A stretch of 64,000 bases of DNA from Jeotgalibaca porci (GTDB lineage: Bacteria > Bacillota > Bacilli > Lactobacillales > Aerococcaceae): contig NZ_CP049889.1 of the NCBI RefSeq assembly GCF_011299095.1, positions 1,009,501 through 1,073,500 on the forward strand. The letters are read 5' to 3'. The position numbers were made by a program, and so were the translations under genes. A model generated the notes under the pieces. That model was given only the letters and a program-made list of their open reading frames with translations, did no database searches and was not told the origin of the DNA. This document shows, piece after piece, positions 15,786-24,260 of the stretch (position 1 is the first letter of the stretch; the number at the start of each line of letters is the position of its first letter).

Positions 15786-15998
15786 AAAGGGGCCGGGGAA
15801 AAACTCCCGGCCCCTTACTATTAACGAATAATTGTGGCATAAACGTGCTCAAAAAGGCAGCTCCGACATCCACTTTGTCATGCTTGTTGCTGCTTTAGCA
15901 GCTTACAAACATGATACACTTGGGCTTCAGCCCACAGTGATCCTAAAATAATGCGCGGATGGTCTGCGTCCATCCTGTGCTTATTCGTTCCAGTGATT
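15786..15998 (-). repeat. Structured repeat, copy B
   Basis: Reverse-complement copy of 1-214. The terminator stem is AGGGGCCGGG/CCCGGCCCCT where copy A has AGGGGCTGGG/CCCAGCCCCT, a two-sided compensatory change. The first hairpin has GGATGG/CCATCC where copy A has GGATGG/TCATCC. The TGGGCT/AGCCCA and GCTGCT/AGCAGC hairpins are identical. On the minus strand its terminator lies about 50 bases before the lipid-operon promoter. Confidence 0.8.
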
Positions 15999-16036
15999 CG
16001 GATCTAAACGCCTTTTTTCCCACTCTCTTTCCTTCT

Positions 16037-16738
16037 TTAACTTATCGATATAATAGAGCCTTCTTGTGACAAGGCATTTAATGATTGCTGAATTTCAGCG
16101 GCGACAATTTTTCTTTGATTGATAAAGTTGCCTTCTCCGCTAAAATAAATCGGTTCCCCCACCCGAAAGGACTGCGTTTCTTTTACAGCCACAACGGGAA
16201 CGAAGGGAATATGCTTTTTTGTTTTGCGATAATAGTATTTATCGATGTATAAAAAACCGTCATAGATTTCTTTTACTTCAACACTGTCATCGCTGTAATC
16301 AACATCGGGGAAAATCAGTAGGCTTGTCCCCTGTTCGAGTGTTTCTACCGATTGCTGCATCGTTTCAATGACTTTACGCGACTGTCGATAAACCGGTATT
16401 CCGCGAGCAGATTTGGTTAACGTTGTCATGAACCAAGCCAGCGGTGCTGCCACTACCTTAGCAACCCCTTTCGAGAGTCCGAGTCTTTCAGTCAACGTGT
16501 ACGCCACATAATGATCGTAGCACGTTCGATAATCCATGAAAGCACTAAAAATCCACGTGCGAACAAATTCCGGATGCCATTTTAAAATAGTTACCGGTCC
16601 GTACATATTACGGTGGTGCGAAACATATACAACAGGGCCCGCAACAGTCTTGGGGAACGTCCGAACAGTCGCTCGTTTGGATGATAGACGCAACAACCCT
16701 CTTATGAACTTATAAAAATTTCCATAATCAGTCGGCAC
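16037..16738 (-). CDS. Lysophospholipid acyltransferase-like protein (divergent PlsC)
   Basis: 233 residues from GTG 16738, behind AGGAGGG. The overall pattern is PlsC-like: VYVSHHRNMYGP (38-48) stands where NHxSxxD is expected, then a central SARGIPVYRQ segment, and LLIFPDVDYSDD in place of the FPEG block. The Asp of the HX4D catalytic motif is Gly47 here, so catalysis is uncertain. There is a hydrophobic stretch near residues 95-105. It is last of a three-gene unit with uppP and a glycosyltransferase, which suggests work on a membrane lipid or glycolipid. Confidence 0.65.
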   Translation of the reverse strand: MPTDYGNFYKFIRGLLRLSSKRATVRTFPKTVAGPVVYVSHHRNMYGPVTILKWHPEFVRTWIFSAFMDYRTCYDHYVAYTLTERLGLSKGVAKVVAAPLAWFMTTLTKSARGIPVYRQSRKVIETMQQSVETLEQGTSLLIFPDVDYSDDSVEVKEIYDGFLYIDKYYYRKTKKHIPFVPVVAVKETQSFRVGEPIYFSGEGNFINQRKIVAAEIQQSLNALSQEGSIISIS

Positions 16739-16750
16739 TTCTCATCCCTC

Positions 16751-17470
16751 CTAGTTATGTTCGACTAACTTTTTTTTCATGGTCAGCCCAACAAAGAGTT
16801 GTTTGGCAATACGCCCTGAGTCACGAAATGTTTTGTAATGCGTTACGCGCTCTTCACCAAAATAGAGGGTTTGAATGGGCACTTCAACAAGCTGCATGTC
16901 GTCATGAACCGCCACCATCAGCATGTTCATTTCATATTCAAAGCGTTCGCCCTTAATAGCCACTAACCACGGAATGTCTAAACTGTGAAAGCCGCGCAAA
17001 CCTGTTTGGGTATCGGAAATATAGGTGCCAAATAACCATTTAAACACCCGACTCGTCAACTTGTTTCCAAACGCATTCTTCCTCGGAACATGCTCCAAGT
17101 CGAAATCACGGACACCTAACACAATACCATGGGCCTCTTTTTTTAGTTCTTCTAACAGGCGAACAACGTCTTGTACCGCATGTTGACCGTCCGCATCTGC
17201 TGTTACAATGGCTGTTTCTTCAACAAACGTTGCTTGAATATGACGGAAAGCCGTCTTCAATCCCGCACCTTTCCCTCGATTCGTTTCGTGAACAAGGAGT
17301 GTACATGCCGGTACAGCTTCGATATTTCGGAAGATGTGTTGTGTTTCTTCACTACTTCCATCATCGACGATAATAATCGTTGCGATGCCAGCTGCAATTA
17401 ATTCTTCCACATAGGGTATAAACTTTTGATCAGGATTGTAAGTTGGAATGACTACTATAGACTTTTTCAA
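16751..17470 (-). CDS. Family 2 glycosyltransferase (polyprenyl-phosphate hexose synthase-like)
   Basis: Start taken at TTG 17470 (AGAGG at 8 bases, giving MKKSIVVIPTYN); a GTG at 17491 is in frame. About 239 residues. GT2 features: VVIPTYN, IIIVDDGSS, the DxD-like VTADADGQH and the acceptor-side DTQTGLRGF, a pattern found in DPM1/GtrB-type enzymes that load a sugar on a polyprenyl phosphate. No C-terminal membrane helices are present. It lies 47 bases downstream of uppP, whose product supplies polyprenyl phosphate. Confidence 0.8.
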   Translation of the reverse strand: MKKSIVVIPTYNPDQKFIPYVEELIAAGIATIIIVDDGSSEETQHIFRNIEAVPACTLLVHETNRGKGAGLKTAFRHIQATFVEETAIVTADADGQHAVQDVVRLLEELKKEAHGIVLGVRDFDLEHVPRKNAFGNKLTSRVFKWLFGTYISDTQTGLRGFHSLDIPWLVAIKGERFEYEMNMLMVAVHDDMQLVEVPIQTLYFGEERVTHYKTFRDSGRIAKQLFVGLTMKKKLVEHN

Positions 17471-17517
17471 TTCACAGACCTCTTCTCTCACTCGTTGTTA
17501 CACCTATGATAGCATCT

Positions 17518-18336
17518 TTATCCGAAATAGAAGAAATATCCGATTACGAGCAGACCCAAAATAATGCGGTACCAGCCAAATGCCTTGAAGTCATTATTTT
17601 GGATGTATTTCATTAAGAACTTAATCGCAACGATTGAAACAAAGAACGCAACAACCATTCCGGTAACTAATATTGTCAATTCCATACTTGTAAAATCAAA
17701 ACCAAATTTAACTAACTTCAGAGCACTAGCCCCGAACATAATAGGGATAGATAAGAAGAATGAGTACTCAGCAGCAACGTAGCGGGATGTGCCGACAATA
17801 ATCGCACCCAAAATGGTTGCGCCCGAACGGGACGTTCCTGGAATCAAAGCCAAACATTGGAAAAGACCAATCATTAAAGCTGTCTTATATGACAATTCGG
17901 CAAAACTAGTAATTGTCGCTTTTTTATCTTTATTTCGATTTTCGATAAAGATAAACAGAACCCCATAAACAATCAACATAATGGCAACGACGAAATAGTT
18001 GTAGAAATTATCATTCAACCAATCATCAAACAAAAGCCCCAAGACGCCGGCTGGCAGAATACCTACAACAACCTTGAACCAAATTGCCATTGTGTCTTTC
18101 TTCTCCTGACGCGATTTCTTAGGAGAAAAGGGGTTCAGTTTGTGAAAATACAGGGCCACAACTGCTAAAATGGCCCCCAATTGAATCACCACGAAAAACA
18201 TTTCTTTAAACGCAGCTGTTGTATCTAACTGGATAAATTCTTCGACCAAAATCATATGGCCTGTACTTGAGATTGGTAACCATTCGGTAATTCCTTCTAC
18301 AATCCCAAGTATTATAGCTTTCAAAACTTCTATCAT
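17518..18336 (-). CDS. uppP: Undecaprenyl-diphosphatase
   Basis: 272 residues, typical BacA/UppP length with about eight membrane helices. It has the conserved [23 protein letters not shown] near the N-terminus and [12 protein letters not shown] in the second half, both parts of the active site. It dephosphorylates undecaprenyl diphosphate outside the membrane to recycle the cell-wall carrier and gives background bacitracin tolerance. Start behind AAGGAGG. A TTCATA-17-TAGAAT promoter is possible upstream. Confidence 0.96.
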   Translation of the reverse strand: MIEVLKAIILGIVEGITEWLPISSTGHMILVEEFIQLDTTAAFKEMFFVVIQLGAILAVVALYFHKLNPFSPKKSRQEKKDTMAIWFKVVVGILPAGVLGLLFDDWLNDNFYNYFVVAIMLIVYGVLFIFIENRNKDKKATITSFAELSYKTALMIGLFQCLALIPGTSRSGATILGAIIVGTSRYVAAEYSFFLSIPIMFGASALKLVKFGFDFTSMELTILVTGMVVAFFVSIVAIKFLMKYIQNNDFKAFGWYRIILGLLVIGYFFYFG

Positions 18337-18434
18337 TTACTTTATATCCTCCTTTTTCACAATACTCCCATTCTACTAAAACAACTCACAATTATGAACA
18401 AGTAAATTATTAAGTGTTTGTTAATGGGCTGTTT

Positions 18435-20180
18435 CTACTTCAGCGTAATTGCAATGAAGACTTCTCCACTGATTTCTTCTTCATATTTATCCAGCTGTGT
18501 CACAATGACTGTCATTTTAGCTTGTTCATTTTCTTTTGTTTCCATCAGCGCTGTAAGAGCGGCAGGTGCGCCTTTTTGCACTTCGCCTGACTCTGCGAAT
18601 GCTTTTTCAAATAAGTCGGTCAAATCAAAACGAAGGAATTCTTCCTTAGAATTATCTTCCAGAATAAGCAAAGCGGAATCTACCAAGGTTAATGTGACCG
18701 CTTCGGTTATAGGATAGGTCACTTCTTCTTCTGAATAAAAATTAACTTTCAACAAGTAATCCGCACCATCTAAAGGAATAATCGGCGTTGCCTCCCAATC
18801 CAAGTACACATAATTACCGACTGGTTCTTGCGGATTTTCTCCATCCGTAATGTAGTACACAGGTCCAAAGCCATATACCGTATTAAAATCAGAATAAATA
18901 TTGAAATTATCCGGTACGTACTGAATTGATTCACCATCCGTCCACGTCGTCAAATACTCAACGCTTCGCGTAATCGCAACTTTATCTTCAATTGTTATTT
19001 CACCGTTAGGAACCACTTCACCGGCAACCACCATCCCATTTTCCATCAGTGTTTTTTCCAGTATATTCTCTTGGCTATGGCGACTAACCGTAAATGCATT
19101 GACGAAAGGCGCCACTGAAAGCAATGAAAGGACGATAAGGATAGGAGCGATTAACCCACTCTTATTCTTTTGATAAAAGCTGAAGATGATCGCTGTGATA
19201 GTCGAAAATATCCCAAACAGGATGACATAGTAGCGACCGTGCGTGATGCCGTAGTCTTGAATCCGTAACACACTGGCAACTGTTTGGAATAAAACAACCG
19301 CCAACATAATCTTTGGAAATATCTTCTGGAACAGCTCGCTGTATTTATGCTGAACGTTACAGACCAATAAGTAGACAACCGTGACAATAATCGCATAAGA
19401 AACTAATAACGGCTCAAGTAGATTATTCGTCCAAAAATCGCCTCCGATATTGATTGCGACATACGCAGCTAAGACGAATGTGTAGATGGCTACGATTGGA
19501 ATAATGATAAAGACAAGCAGAACTTCCAAAAACCTCGGAACTTCAGAAGCACGCGCCAGGACTTCCGGATTTTCTTGGGAATAATTCGGAACAAGACTTA
19601 AAAAGTAAATCGTCGCAAAAAGAAAACCAATTATATTTAAGGCCTGAAGCGTAACCCGGTAATCAATACTAAATAGCAGAAAATCCACACTGCTTAATAT
19701 CGCTGCTACCCCAGCGGCCAATACAATACTCATTAAGATTGTGGTCATTAATGCTTTAAATATCGCTAAAAAATTTACATGGAACGGTATCCGTTCTCTT
19801 TTAATGGTCGGAATCCAAATAAAAGCAATAAACAATGAAAAAAGTAGCACAATCGTCCGAATAGGATAGATGAGTGCATATTCATTGTTATCAGGCATCG
19901 TGAAATAATATAATATTGCCAGAATAAGCGAACCGATTGCCAATAACCAGTGATTCGTGCCCTTGCTTGTAAAACGTTCATAGCTATGTTGCCCTACCAA
20001 TGCGAACATTGTCCCAGTCAATCCGGTAAATAGGAACCGACTGTACAAGTCGAAGGCTTCATGAATTTGGAGAGCATTCATGACCGTTACCGCCATTAGC
20101 CAGATTATAACGATAGGATAACGACTTAATGAAAGCATAATACCAGCCATACTGCTCTTAAAGTTGTTTAATATACGCAT
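18435..20180 (-). CDS. DUF4153 domain membrane protein
   Basis: 581 residues. About twelve hydrophobic segments fill the first 370 residues, followed by a soluble C-terminal part (about 380-581) rich in acidic residues and probably outside the cell. The arrangement matches DUF4153 proteins, whose role is not established. Start ATG with an AAAGGAGG-type site. It is single, convergent with nothing, and divergent from the AraC regulator across a 489-base gap. Confidence 0.75.
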   Translation of the reverse strand: MRILNNFKSSMAGIMLSLSRYPIVIIWLMAVTVMNALQIHEAFDLYSRFLFTGLTGTMFALVGQHSYERFTSKGTNHWLLAIGSLILAILYYFTMPDNNEYALIYPIRTIVLLFSLFIAFIWIPTIKRERIPFHVNFLAIFKALMTTILMSIVLAAGVAAILSSVDFLLFSIDYRVTLQALNIIGFLFATIYFLSLVPNYSQENPEVLARASEVPRFLEVLLVFIIIPIVAIYTFVLAAYVAINIGGDFWTNNLLEPLLVSYAIIVTVVYLLVCNVQHKYSELFQKIFPKIMLAVVLFQTVASVLRIQDYGITHGRYYVILFGIFSTITAIIFSFYQKNKSGLIAPILIVLSLLSVAPFVNAFTVSRHSQENILEKTLMENGMVVAGEVVPNGEITIEDKVAITRSVEYLTTWTDGESIQYVPDNFNIYSDFNTVYGFGPVYYITDGENPQEPVGNYVYLDWEATPIIPLDGADYLLKVNFYSEEEVTYPITEAVTLTLVDSALLILEDNSKEEFLRFDLTDLFEKAFAESGEVQKGAPAALTALMETKENEQAKMTVIVTQLDKYEEEISGEVFIAITLK

Positions 20181-20669
20181 TTTCCTTACCTCCTTTTATA
20201 TGGATGGACCTTGTCACAACAACCCTGCGGCCGAATTGTCTAGACATCCACTTCTCTAAAAATGTCAAACAAAAGTTTATTTTTATTTTGGCGCCGCCCT
20301 ATTTGCGAATCCCTTGTCAATACAACGTCTAATATAGAAACTAGCATTTTTCTGAGAATTAATAGTGACAATTTAATTTCATAATGTTATACTGGACTAT
20401 CGAAATAATCAAAAGTTTATTTTTTCAAGAATCGCTTTTTTGTACTTCCTTTTTTATTTTTATCATGTACAATATTGAAAGAGAGTAGACAAGTTGAAAG
20501 CGTGAAAGATTACTTTTTAACACTATTGTCAATTTTACTATTTTATTTTGTTATAAATAAGATAAATTACTAGACAAATAATTATATTGTATTATCATAT
20601 ATAGTAGTCGGTAAAATTCACATGAAATTTATATAGATATTATACAAGTAAGCTCAAAGGAGGCAATTT
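20181..20669. other. Long AT-rich divergent intergenic region
   Basis: 489 bases without a supported gene between the DUF4153 and AraC-family genes. The right half is very AT-rich. The only clear element is GTGACA-17-TATACT (20365-20393, plus strand). That leaves a leader of about 270 bases before the AraC ATG, in which I see no convincing riboswitch or terminator. Confidence 0.5.
20365..20393 (+). promoter_or_regulatory. Possible promoter for the AraC-family gene
   Basis: GTGACA (20365-20370) and TATACT (20388-20393), spacer 17. Five of six matches in each box; the start codon lies far downstream, so another promoter nearer the gene is possible. Confidence 0.4.
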
Positions 20670-21506
20670 ATGTACACTATGTCTAATTTTAAAAATCTGT
20701 CACTTAAAATCGTTTCTGCAGTAAAGTCTACTGTTACAACTAATCTAACAACTTCTTTTCAAAAACAACCACACGTTAAGATGGTTTACATCCATAACGG
20801 TGAAGCAACTTTAACATTTAAGGATGCTTCTAGGACTGTTAAGAAAAACCAAATTATTTTAATTAATCCCAATGTTGAACATTACTGGGATTTAGAAAAT
20901 AATACCAGCGTTGATATCACAGAAGTAGGTATTCACGGTTTGGAATTTTCCGCGGTGAGCGAATCTGATGGTGAATTCACCTATTACGTCCACGATGAAA
21001 AAGAAGCAGATACCAATCAATTCATTACATTCATTACAAAAGAAATGGATGCAAAGAAATCTGGGTATGAAGAAGTAGCAAAACGCTACATCGAAATCAT
21101 CTTGATTCATCTCCTTCGTGACGAAGAATTCTCTATTCGCAATTCACTGAACAAGAAAAACCACAAAGAAATCCAAACAGTTAAGAACTTTATGAAGGTA
21201 AACTATCATAAAAATATTACGTTGGATGACTTAGTAGAACTGATTCACATCAATAAATTCTACTTAATCCGTATTTTCAAACAAGAAGTGGGTATGTCAC
21301 CTATTGACTACTTGATCCACGTTCGTATCGATGAAGCACAAAAAATGTTACGCAATACAAATATTGCTATTGCCGACATCGCCCACTTGGTTGGTTTCCA
21401 ATCACCTTCGCACTTCTCAAAAACGTTCCGTGAGTTATCTAATATGACACCTTCTCAATACCGTCGTCAAGGCAACATGCCACCAACACCACCACAAACA
21501 TATTAA
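20670..21506 (+). CDS. AraC-family transcriptional regulator
   Basis: 278 residues. The N-terminal half (about 35-110) is a cupin-like sensor with HNGEATLTFKDASRTVKKNQIILINPNVEHYW. The C-terminal AraC domain (about 170-270) has both helix-turn-helix units, NITLDDLVELIHINKFYLIRIFKQEVGMSP and ADIAHLVGFQSPSHFSKTFRELSNMTPSQYRR. A Pro-rich tail ends the protein. Start behind AAAGGAGG. The ligand is unknown, and no sugar operon adjoins it; DUF4153 across the long divergent gap is the only candidate local target. Confidence 0.9.
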   Translation: MYTMSNFKNLSLKIVSAVKSTVTTNLTTSFQKQPHVKMVYIHNGEATLTFKDASRTVKKNQIILINPNVEHYWDLENNTSVDITEVGIHGLEFSAVSESDGEFTYYVHDEKEADTNQFITFITKEMDAKKSGYEEVAKRYIEIILIHLLRDEEFSIRNSLNKKNHKEIQTVKNFMKVNYHKNITLDDLVELIHINKFYLIRIFKQEVGMSPIDYLIHVRIDEAQKMLRNTNIAIADIAHLVGFQSPSHFSKTFRELSNMTPSQYRRQGNMPPTPPQTY

Positions 21507-21511
21507 GATCT

Positions 21512-21543
21512 AAAGAGTTTCCGAAGCGGAAGCTCTTTTTTTT
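21512..21543 (+). terminator. Terminator after the AraC-family gene
   Basis: AAAGAGTTTCC/GGAAGCTCTT stem followed by eight T. It runs to the stop codon of the convergent FAD protein gene. Confidence 0.75.
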
Positions 21544-22978
21544 ATTGCTTCCGCATCTCATCCACAACTTTGTAAGCATGCTTCTGAATGAGCCCCACTG
21601 TATTATTTCCATATTGAATCCCGGTAATGAGTTGTCCATGTACACGCAAATTACTTAGAATGCCATAGCGTTGACTCACAGCTTCCGATGTCGGCCAAAT
21701 AACTTGAATACCTCCGGATACTTCCGGCTGCAGGATACGTTTATTCAATAAATTGTTTAACAAAGGGCTATTCAAATACGAAACTTCTACCCGTTTATTC
21801 TGGCCGGTCGCATTGATGATATAATCCACGGCTACATCTTTCCCATTTTCCAAAGATACGTAAAAGCCAGGTTGGGCGCCATTGATGGCTTTAATCTCCT
21901 GATGGGTACGAACCTCACCTGATGCCGACAATTCCAGTAGTTCCGTAACGGTTTCGCGTGGCATCGGGCTGCGAAAGCGCTCGAACAGCGAACGGTATTC
22001 ATGGACATAGCGTGTCTTATCGGCCTCGTTTAAAGCCAGCCAGTACTCCGGTAAATCAAAATCCATGGCATGAATAATACTTTGTAGCTTCTCCAAGTCG
22101 CCGGGGTCTTCCAATTGCATTTCCAGTTCCTCTTTTGTTCCTTCGGGATAGGTTGTCAAGAGTTTGTCTAAATCAACTCCGTGCTCCTGACATTCCAACC
22201 GAAACCAGTCAATCATTTTTGAAAGTGAAACAAAGCCGCTACTATTCAAGCGTTCCTTTTCCAAGTGTTCCCGTGTTAAATACTGTAGTTGAAGTTGTGG
22301 TTCAACGCCACGAACAGAACTGAAGGTCCCCCTATCTGAAAAGAAATGAATCTGGACACCGGTACGTTTGCGAACGAGGTAACGCATCATGTCAATGCCG
22401 GTCAAACCTGTGCCGATGATACCTACCCGCGAGTCGTTTTTGATTTGGTCTAATTTTTTATATGTCGGATAAGGATGGTAAATATAATCCGGATTCCCTT
22501 TCAAATGATACGGATCCTGATAAGCCAAATGACCCATGCAGAGATGAACCGCATCCACAACCTCCTCACCTTGAGCAGAGGCCAAAAGAATCTTCCCATC
22601 TGCTTGAATAGATAAGTCCGTTACTTCTGCTTTTATTACTTTGGGATTCAAAAACGCTAAGGCCTCTTCTAATACATCCTGTAAATATTCACCATACCAC
22701 GTTCTCGGGAAGTGCATTTTTTTCGCACCTTCAATTGCTTTCTTTTCACTTATCCAGCTCACGAAATCGTTTGGATCTTCGGGATCGATACTCATCGTAT
22801 CAGCAGTTTGATTCAACAACAGGCTCGTATCATCCGCTTGATAAGGCAGGCCTGTTCCGAACGTCTCGCTGTCACTGTATAGCATAATCTCCATTTGGGT
22901 ATATTCCGGGAATTTCGCCATAGCATTCAAAACGCTGACGCCGGCTGCTCCCATCCCAATTATCGCAATCCTTTTCAC
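21542..22978 (-). CDS. FAD/NAD(P)-binding protein (NAD_binding_9 type)
   Basis: 478 residues. An N-terminal FAD motif RIAIIGMGAAGVSVLNAM is followed by the family's FGTGLPYQADDTSLLLNQTADTMS block. A second dinucleotide motif SRVGIIGTGLTGIDMMRYL lies near residue 190, and VDYIINATGQNKR near residue 400. This layout is that of the HI0933/NAD_binding_9-like oxidoreductases of unknown substrate. Single gene. The product is cytosolic. Confidence 0.8.
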   Translation of the reverse strand: MKRIAIIGMGAAGVSVLNAMAKFPEYTQMEIMLYSDSETFGTGLPYQADDTSLLLNQTADTMSIDPEDPNDFVSWISEKKAIEGAKKMHFPRTWYGEYLQDVLEEALAFLNPKVIKAEVTDLSIQADGKILLASAQGEEVVDAVHLCMGHLAYQDPYHLKGNPDYIYHPYPTYKKLDQIKNDSRVGIIGTGLTGIDMMRYLVRKRTGVQIHFFSDRGTFSSVRGVEPQLQLQYLTREHLEKERLNSSGFVSLSKMIDWFRLECQEHGVDLDKLLTTYPEGTKEELEMQLEDPGDLEKLQSIIHAMDFDLPEYWLALNEADKTRYVHEYRSLFERFRSPMPRETVTELLELSASGEVRTHQEIKAINGAQPGFYVSLENGKDVAVDYIINATGQNKRVEVSYLNSPLLNNLLNKRILQPEVSGGIQVIWPTSEAVSQRYGILSNLRVHGQLITGIQYGNNTVGLIQKHAYKVVDEMRKQ

Positions 22979-23106
22979 GTACTTCCCTCTTTCTCTGTCT
23001 CACTTTTGTTCTTTTTCCAAATCATTCGGTATTGCGTTTCCTCTATTGCTTCATCGCTACTCGCTTCTCCCAAAACGAAGCCCCTCTTCCTTGGCTTTCC
23101 GAATCT

Positions 23107-23862
23107 TTATGCCCGCGCTCCTTTTTCAAGCACGTTCCATACTTCTTTCAAAAATGTATCGCTGTCAGTTTGAGCAATCAGGGTAAAACGATCCATCATT
23201 GGTACTTTCGTACGATTAATTAAAACTGCATGTTTACCACGGAATGTTTCAACAAATGTATTTGCCGGCGACACCTGTAAGCTCGTCCCCACTACAATTA
23301 ATAAATCCGCTTCTGAAATAGCCCGAATTGAGTCCGTGATGACGTTATAATCCAATTGTTCCCCATACAAAACAATGTCCGGTCGCACGCGCTCACCCGT
23401 CGCATCCACCATGATTCCTTTATCATCTGTATGAATCGTTTCAAATGCTACTTCTTGTTTATCTGCCACCCTCAGCCATCTGGTCGCACTCCCATGTAAA
23501 TCTAAGACACGGGAATTTCCCGCCATTTCATGCAACCCATCCACATTCTGAGTAACAATAGTCACATTTTTCCCCATTTTCTCTAGTTCATAGAAAAAAG
23601 AGTGACTGAAATTCGGTTTCGCATCAGGAAAAGAAAGTGTTTCAGAAAAGTTTTTATAAAATAAAGCCGGATTGCGTTCAAAGAATGGTGCACTTAAGGC
23701 TTCTTCTCCTGAATAATGTCGCCCGCTAATTTGATCAAAAACGCCTCCCGAAGAGCGGAAGTCAGGAATACCACTGCCCGTACTAATTCCGGCGCCCGTA
23801 AAAGCCACAATGTTTTGCGCTTGCTCAATAATCATCGCTAATTCTTTCGCCTTTTGTTCCAC
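23107..23862 (-). CDS. Sir2-family NAD-dependent deacylase without zinc cysteines
   Basis: 251 residues with the sirtuin core FTGAGISTGSGIPDFRS (21-37), VTQNVDGLHEMAG (103-115), the catalytic histidine in DLHGSA (His123) and VVGTSLQVSPAN. The protein contains no cysteine at all, so the two CxxC pairs of the usual zinc module are absent; the region after LHG reads ATRWLRVADKQEV instead. NAD-site residues are intact, so catalysis is still plausible. It could be a deacylase or an ADP-ribosyl-type sirtuin. The tandem repeats lie just upstream. Confidence 0.88.
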   Translation of the reverse strand: MEQKAKELAMIIEQAQNIVAFTGAGISTGSGIPDFRSSGGVFDQISGRHYSGEEALSAPFFERNPALFYKNFSETLSFPDAKPNFSHSFFYELEKMGKNVTIVTQNVDGLHEMAGNSRVLDLHGSATRWLRVADKQEVAFETIHTDDKGIMVDATGERVRPDIVLYGEQLDYNVITDSIRAISEADLLIVVGTSLQVSPANTFVETFRGKHAVLINRTKVPMMDRFTLIAQTDSDTFLKEVWNVLEKGARA

Positions 23863-23958
23863 AGCTCATCCTCCTTGTTACGAAGCTTATTTATTCAATA
23901 TAATTATACCATCACGTAGGAATATCACCAATCACCAGCTACGGTTTGTTATAAATTA

Positions 23959-24204
23959 AATAACGACGACTCAAACTGAATTTGACAGCTGAGTCAGCGT
24001 TTTGCGAGAATAACGACGACTCAAATCGAAATTGACGGCTGAGTCAGCGTTTTGCGGGAATAACGACGGCTCAAACCAAATTTGACAGCTGAGTCAGCGT
24101 TTTGCGGGAATAACGACGGCCCAAATTGAATTTGACGGCTGAGTCAGCGTTTTGCGGGAATAACGACGGCTCAAATCGAAATTGACGGCTGAGTCAGCGT
24201 TTTT
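23959..24204. repeat. Five tandem copies of a 50-bp palindromic repeat
   Basis: The period is exactly 50 bases (starts near 23961, 24011, 24061, 24111, 24161). Each unit contains TAACGACGrC, a variable TCAAAyyGAA core, TTGACrGCTGAGTCAGCGTTTTGCGrGA and the odd palindrome GCTGAGTCAGC. GACTCA and TGAGTC within a unit can form a hairpin. Units differ at a few positions. There are no spacers, so it is not CRISPR. It fills the gap between ddh and the sirtuin gene. Confidence 0.95.
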
Positions 24205-24206
24205 CT

Positions 24207-24247
24207 GAAAAAAAAGACGTGAGACTGTAACGTAACAGTCCCATCGT
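24207..24247 (-). terminator. Terminator after ddh
   Basis: On the minus strand GACGATGGGACTGT pairs with ACAGTCTCACGTC, followed by eight T. It directly abuts the tandem repeat. Confidence 0.8.
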
Positions 24248-24260
24248 CACTTATCATTTT

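Noticed and set aside
23959-24204. CRISPR array
   Set aside because: The copies are directly contiguous with a 50-base period and no unique spacers, and no cas genes are nearby.
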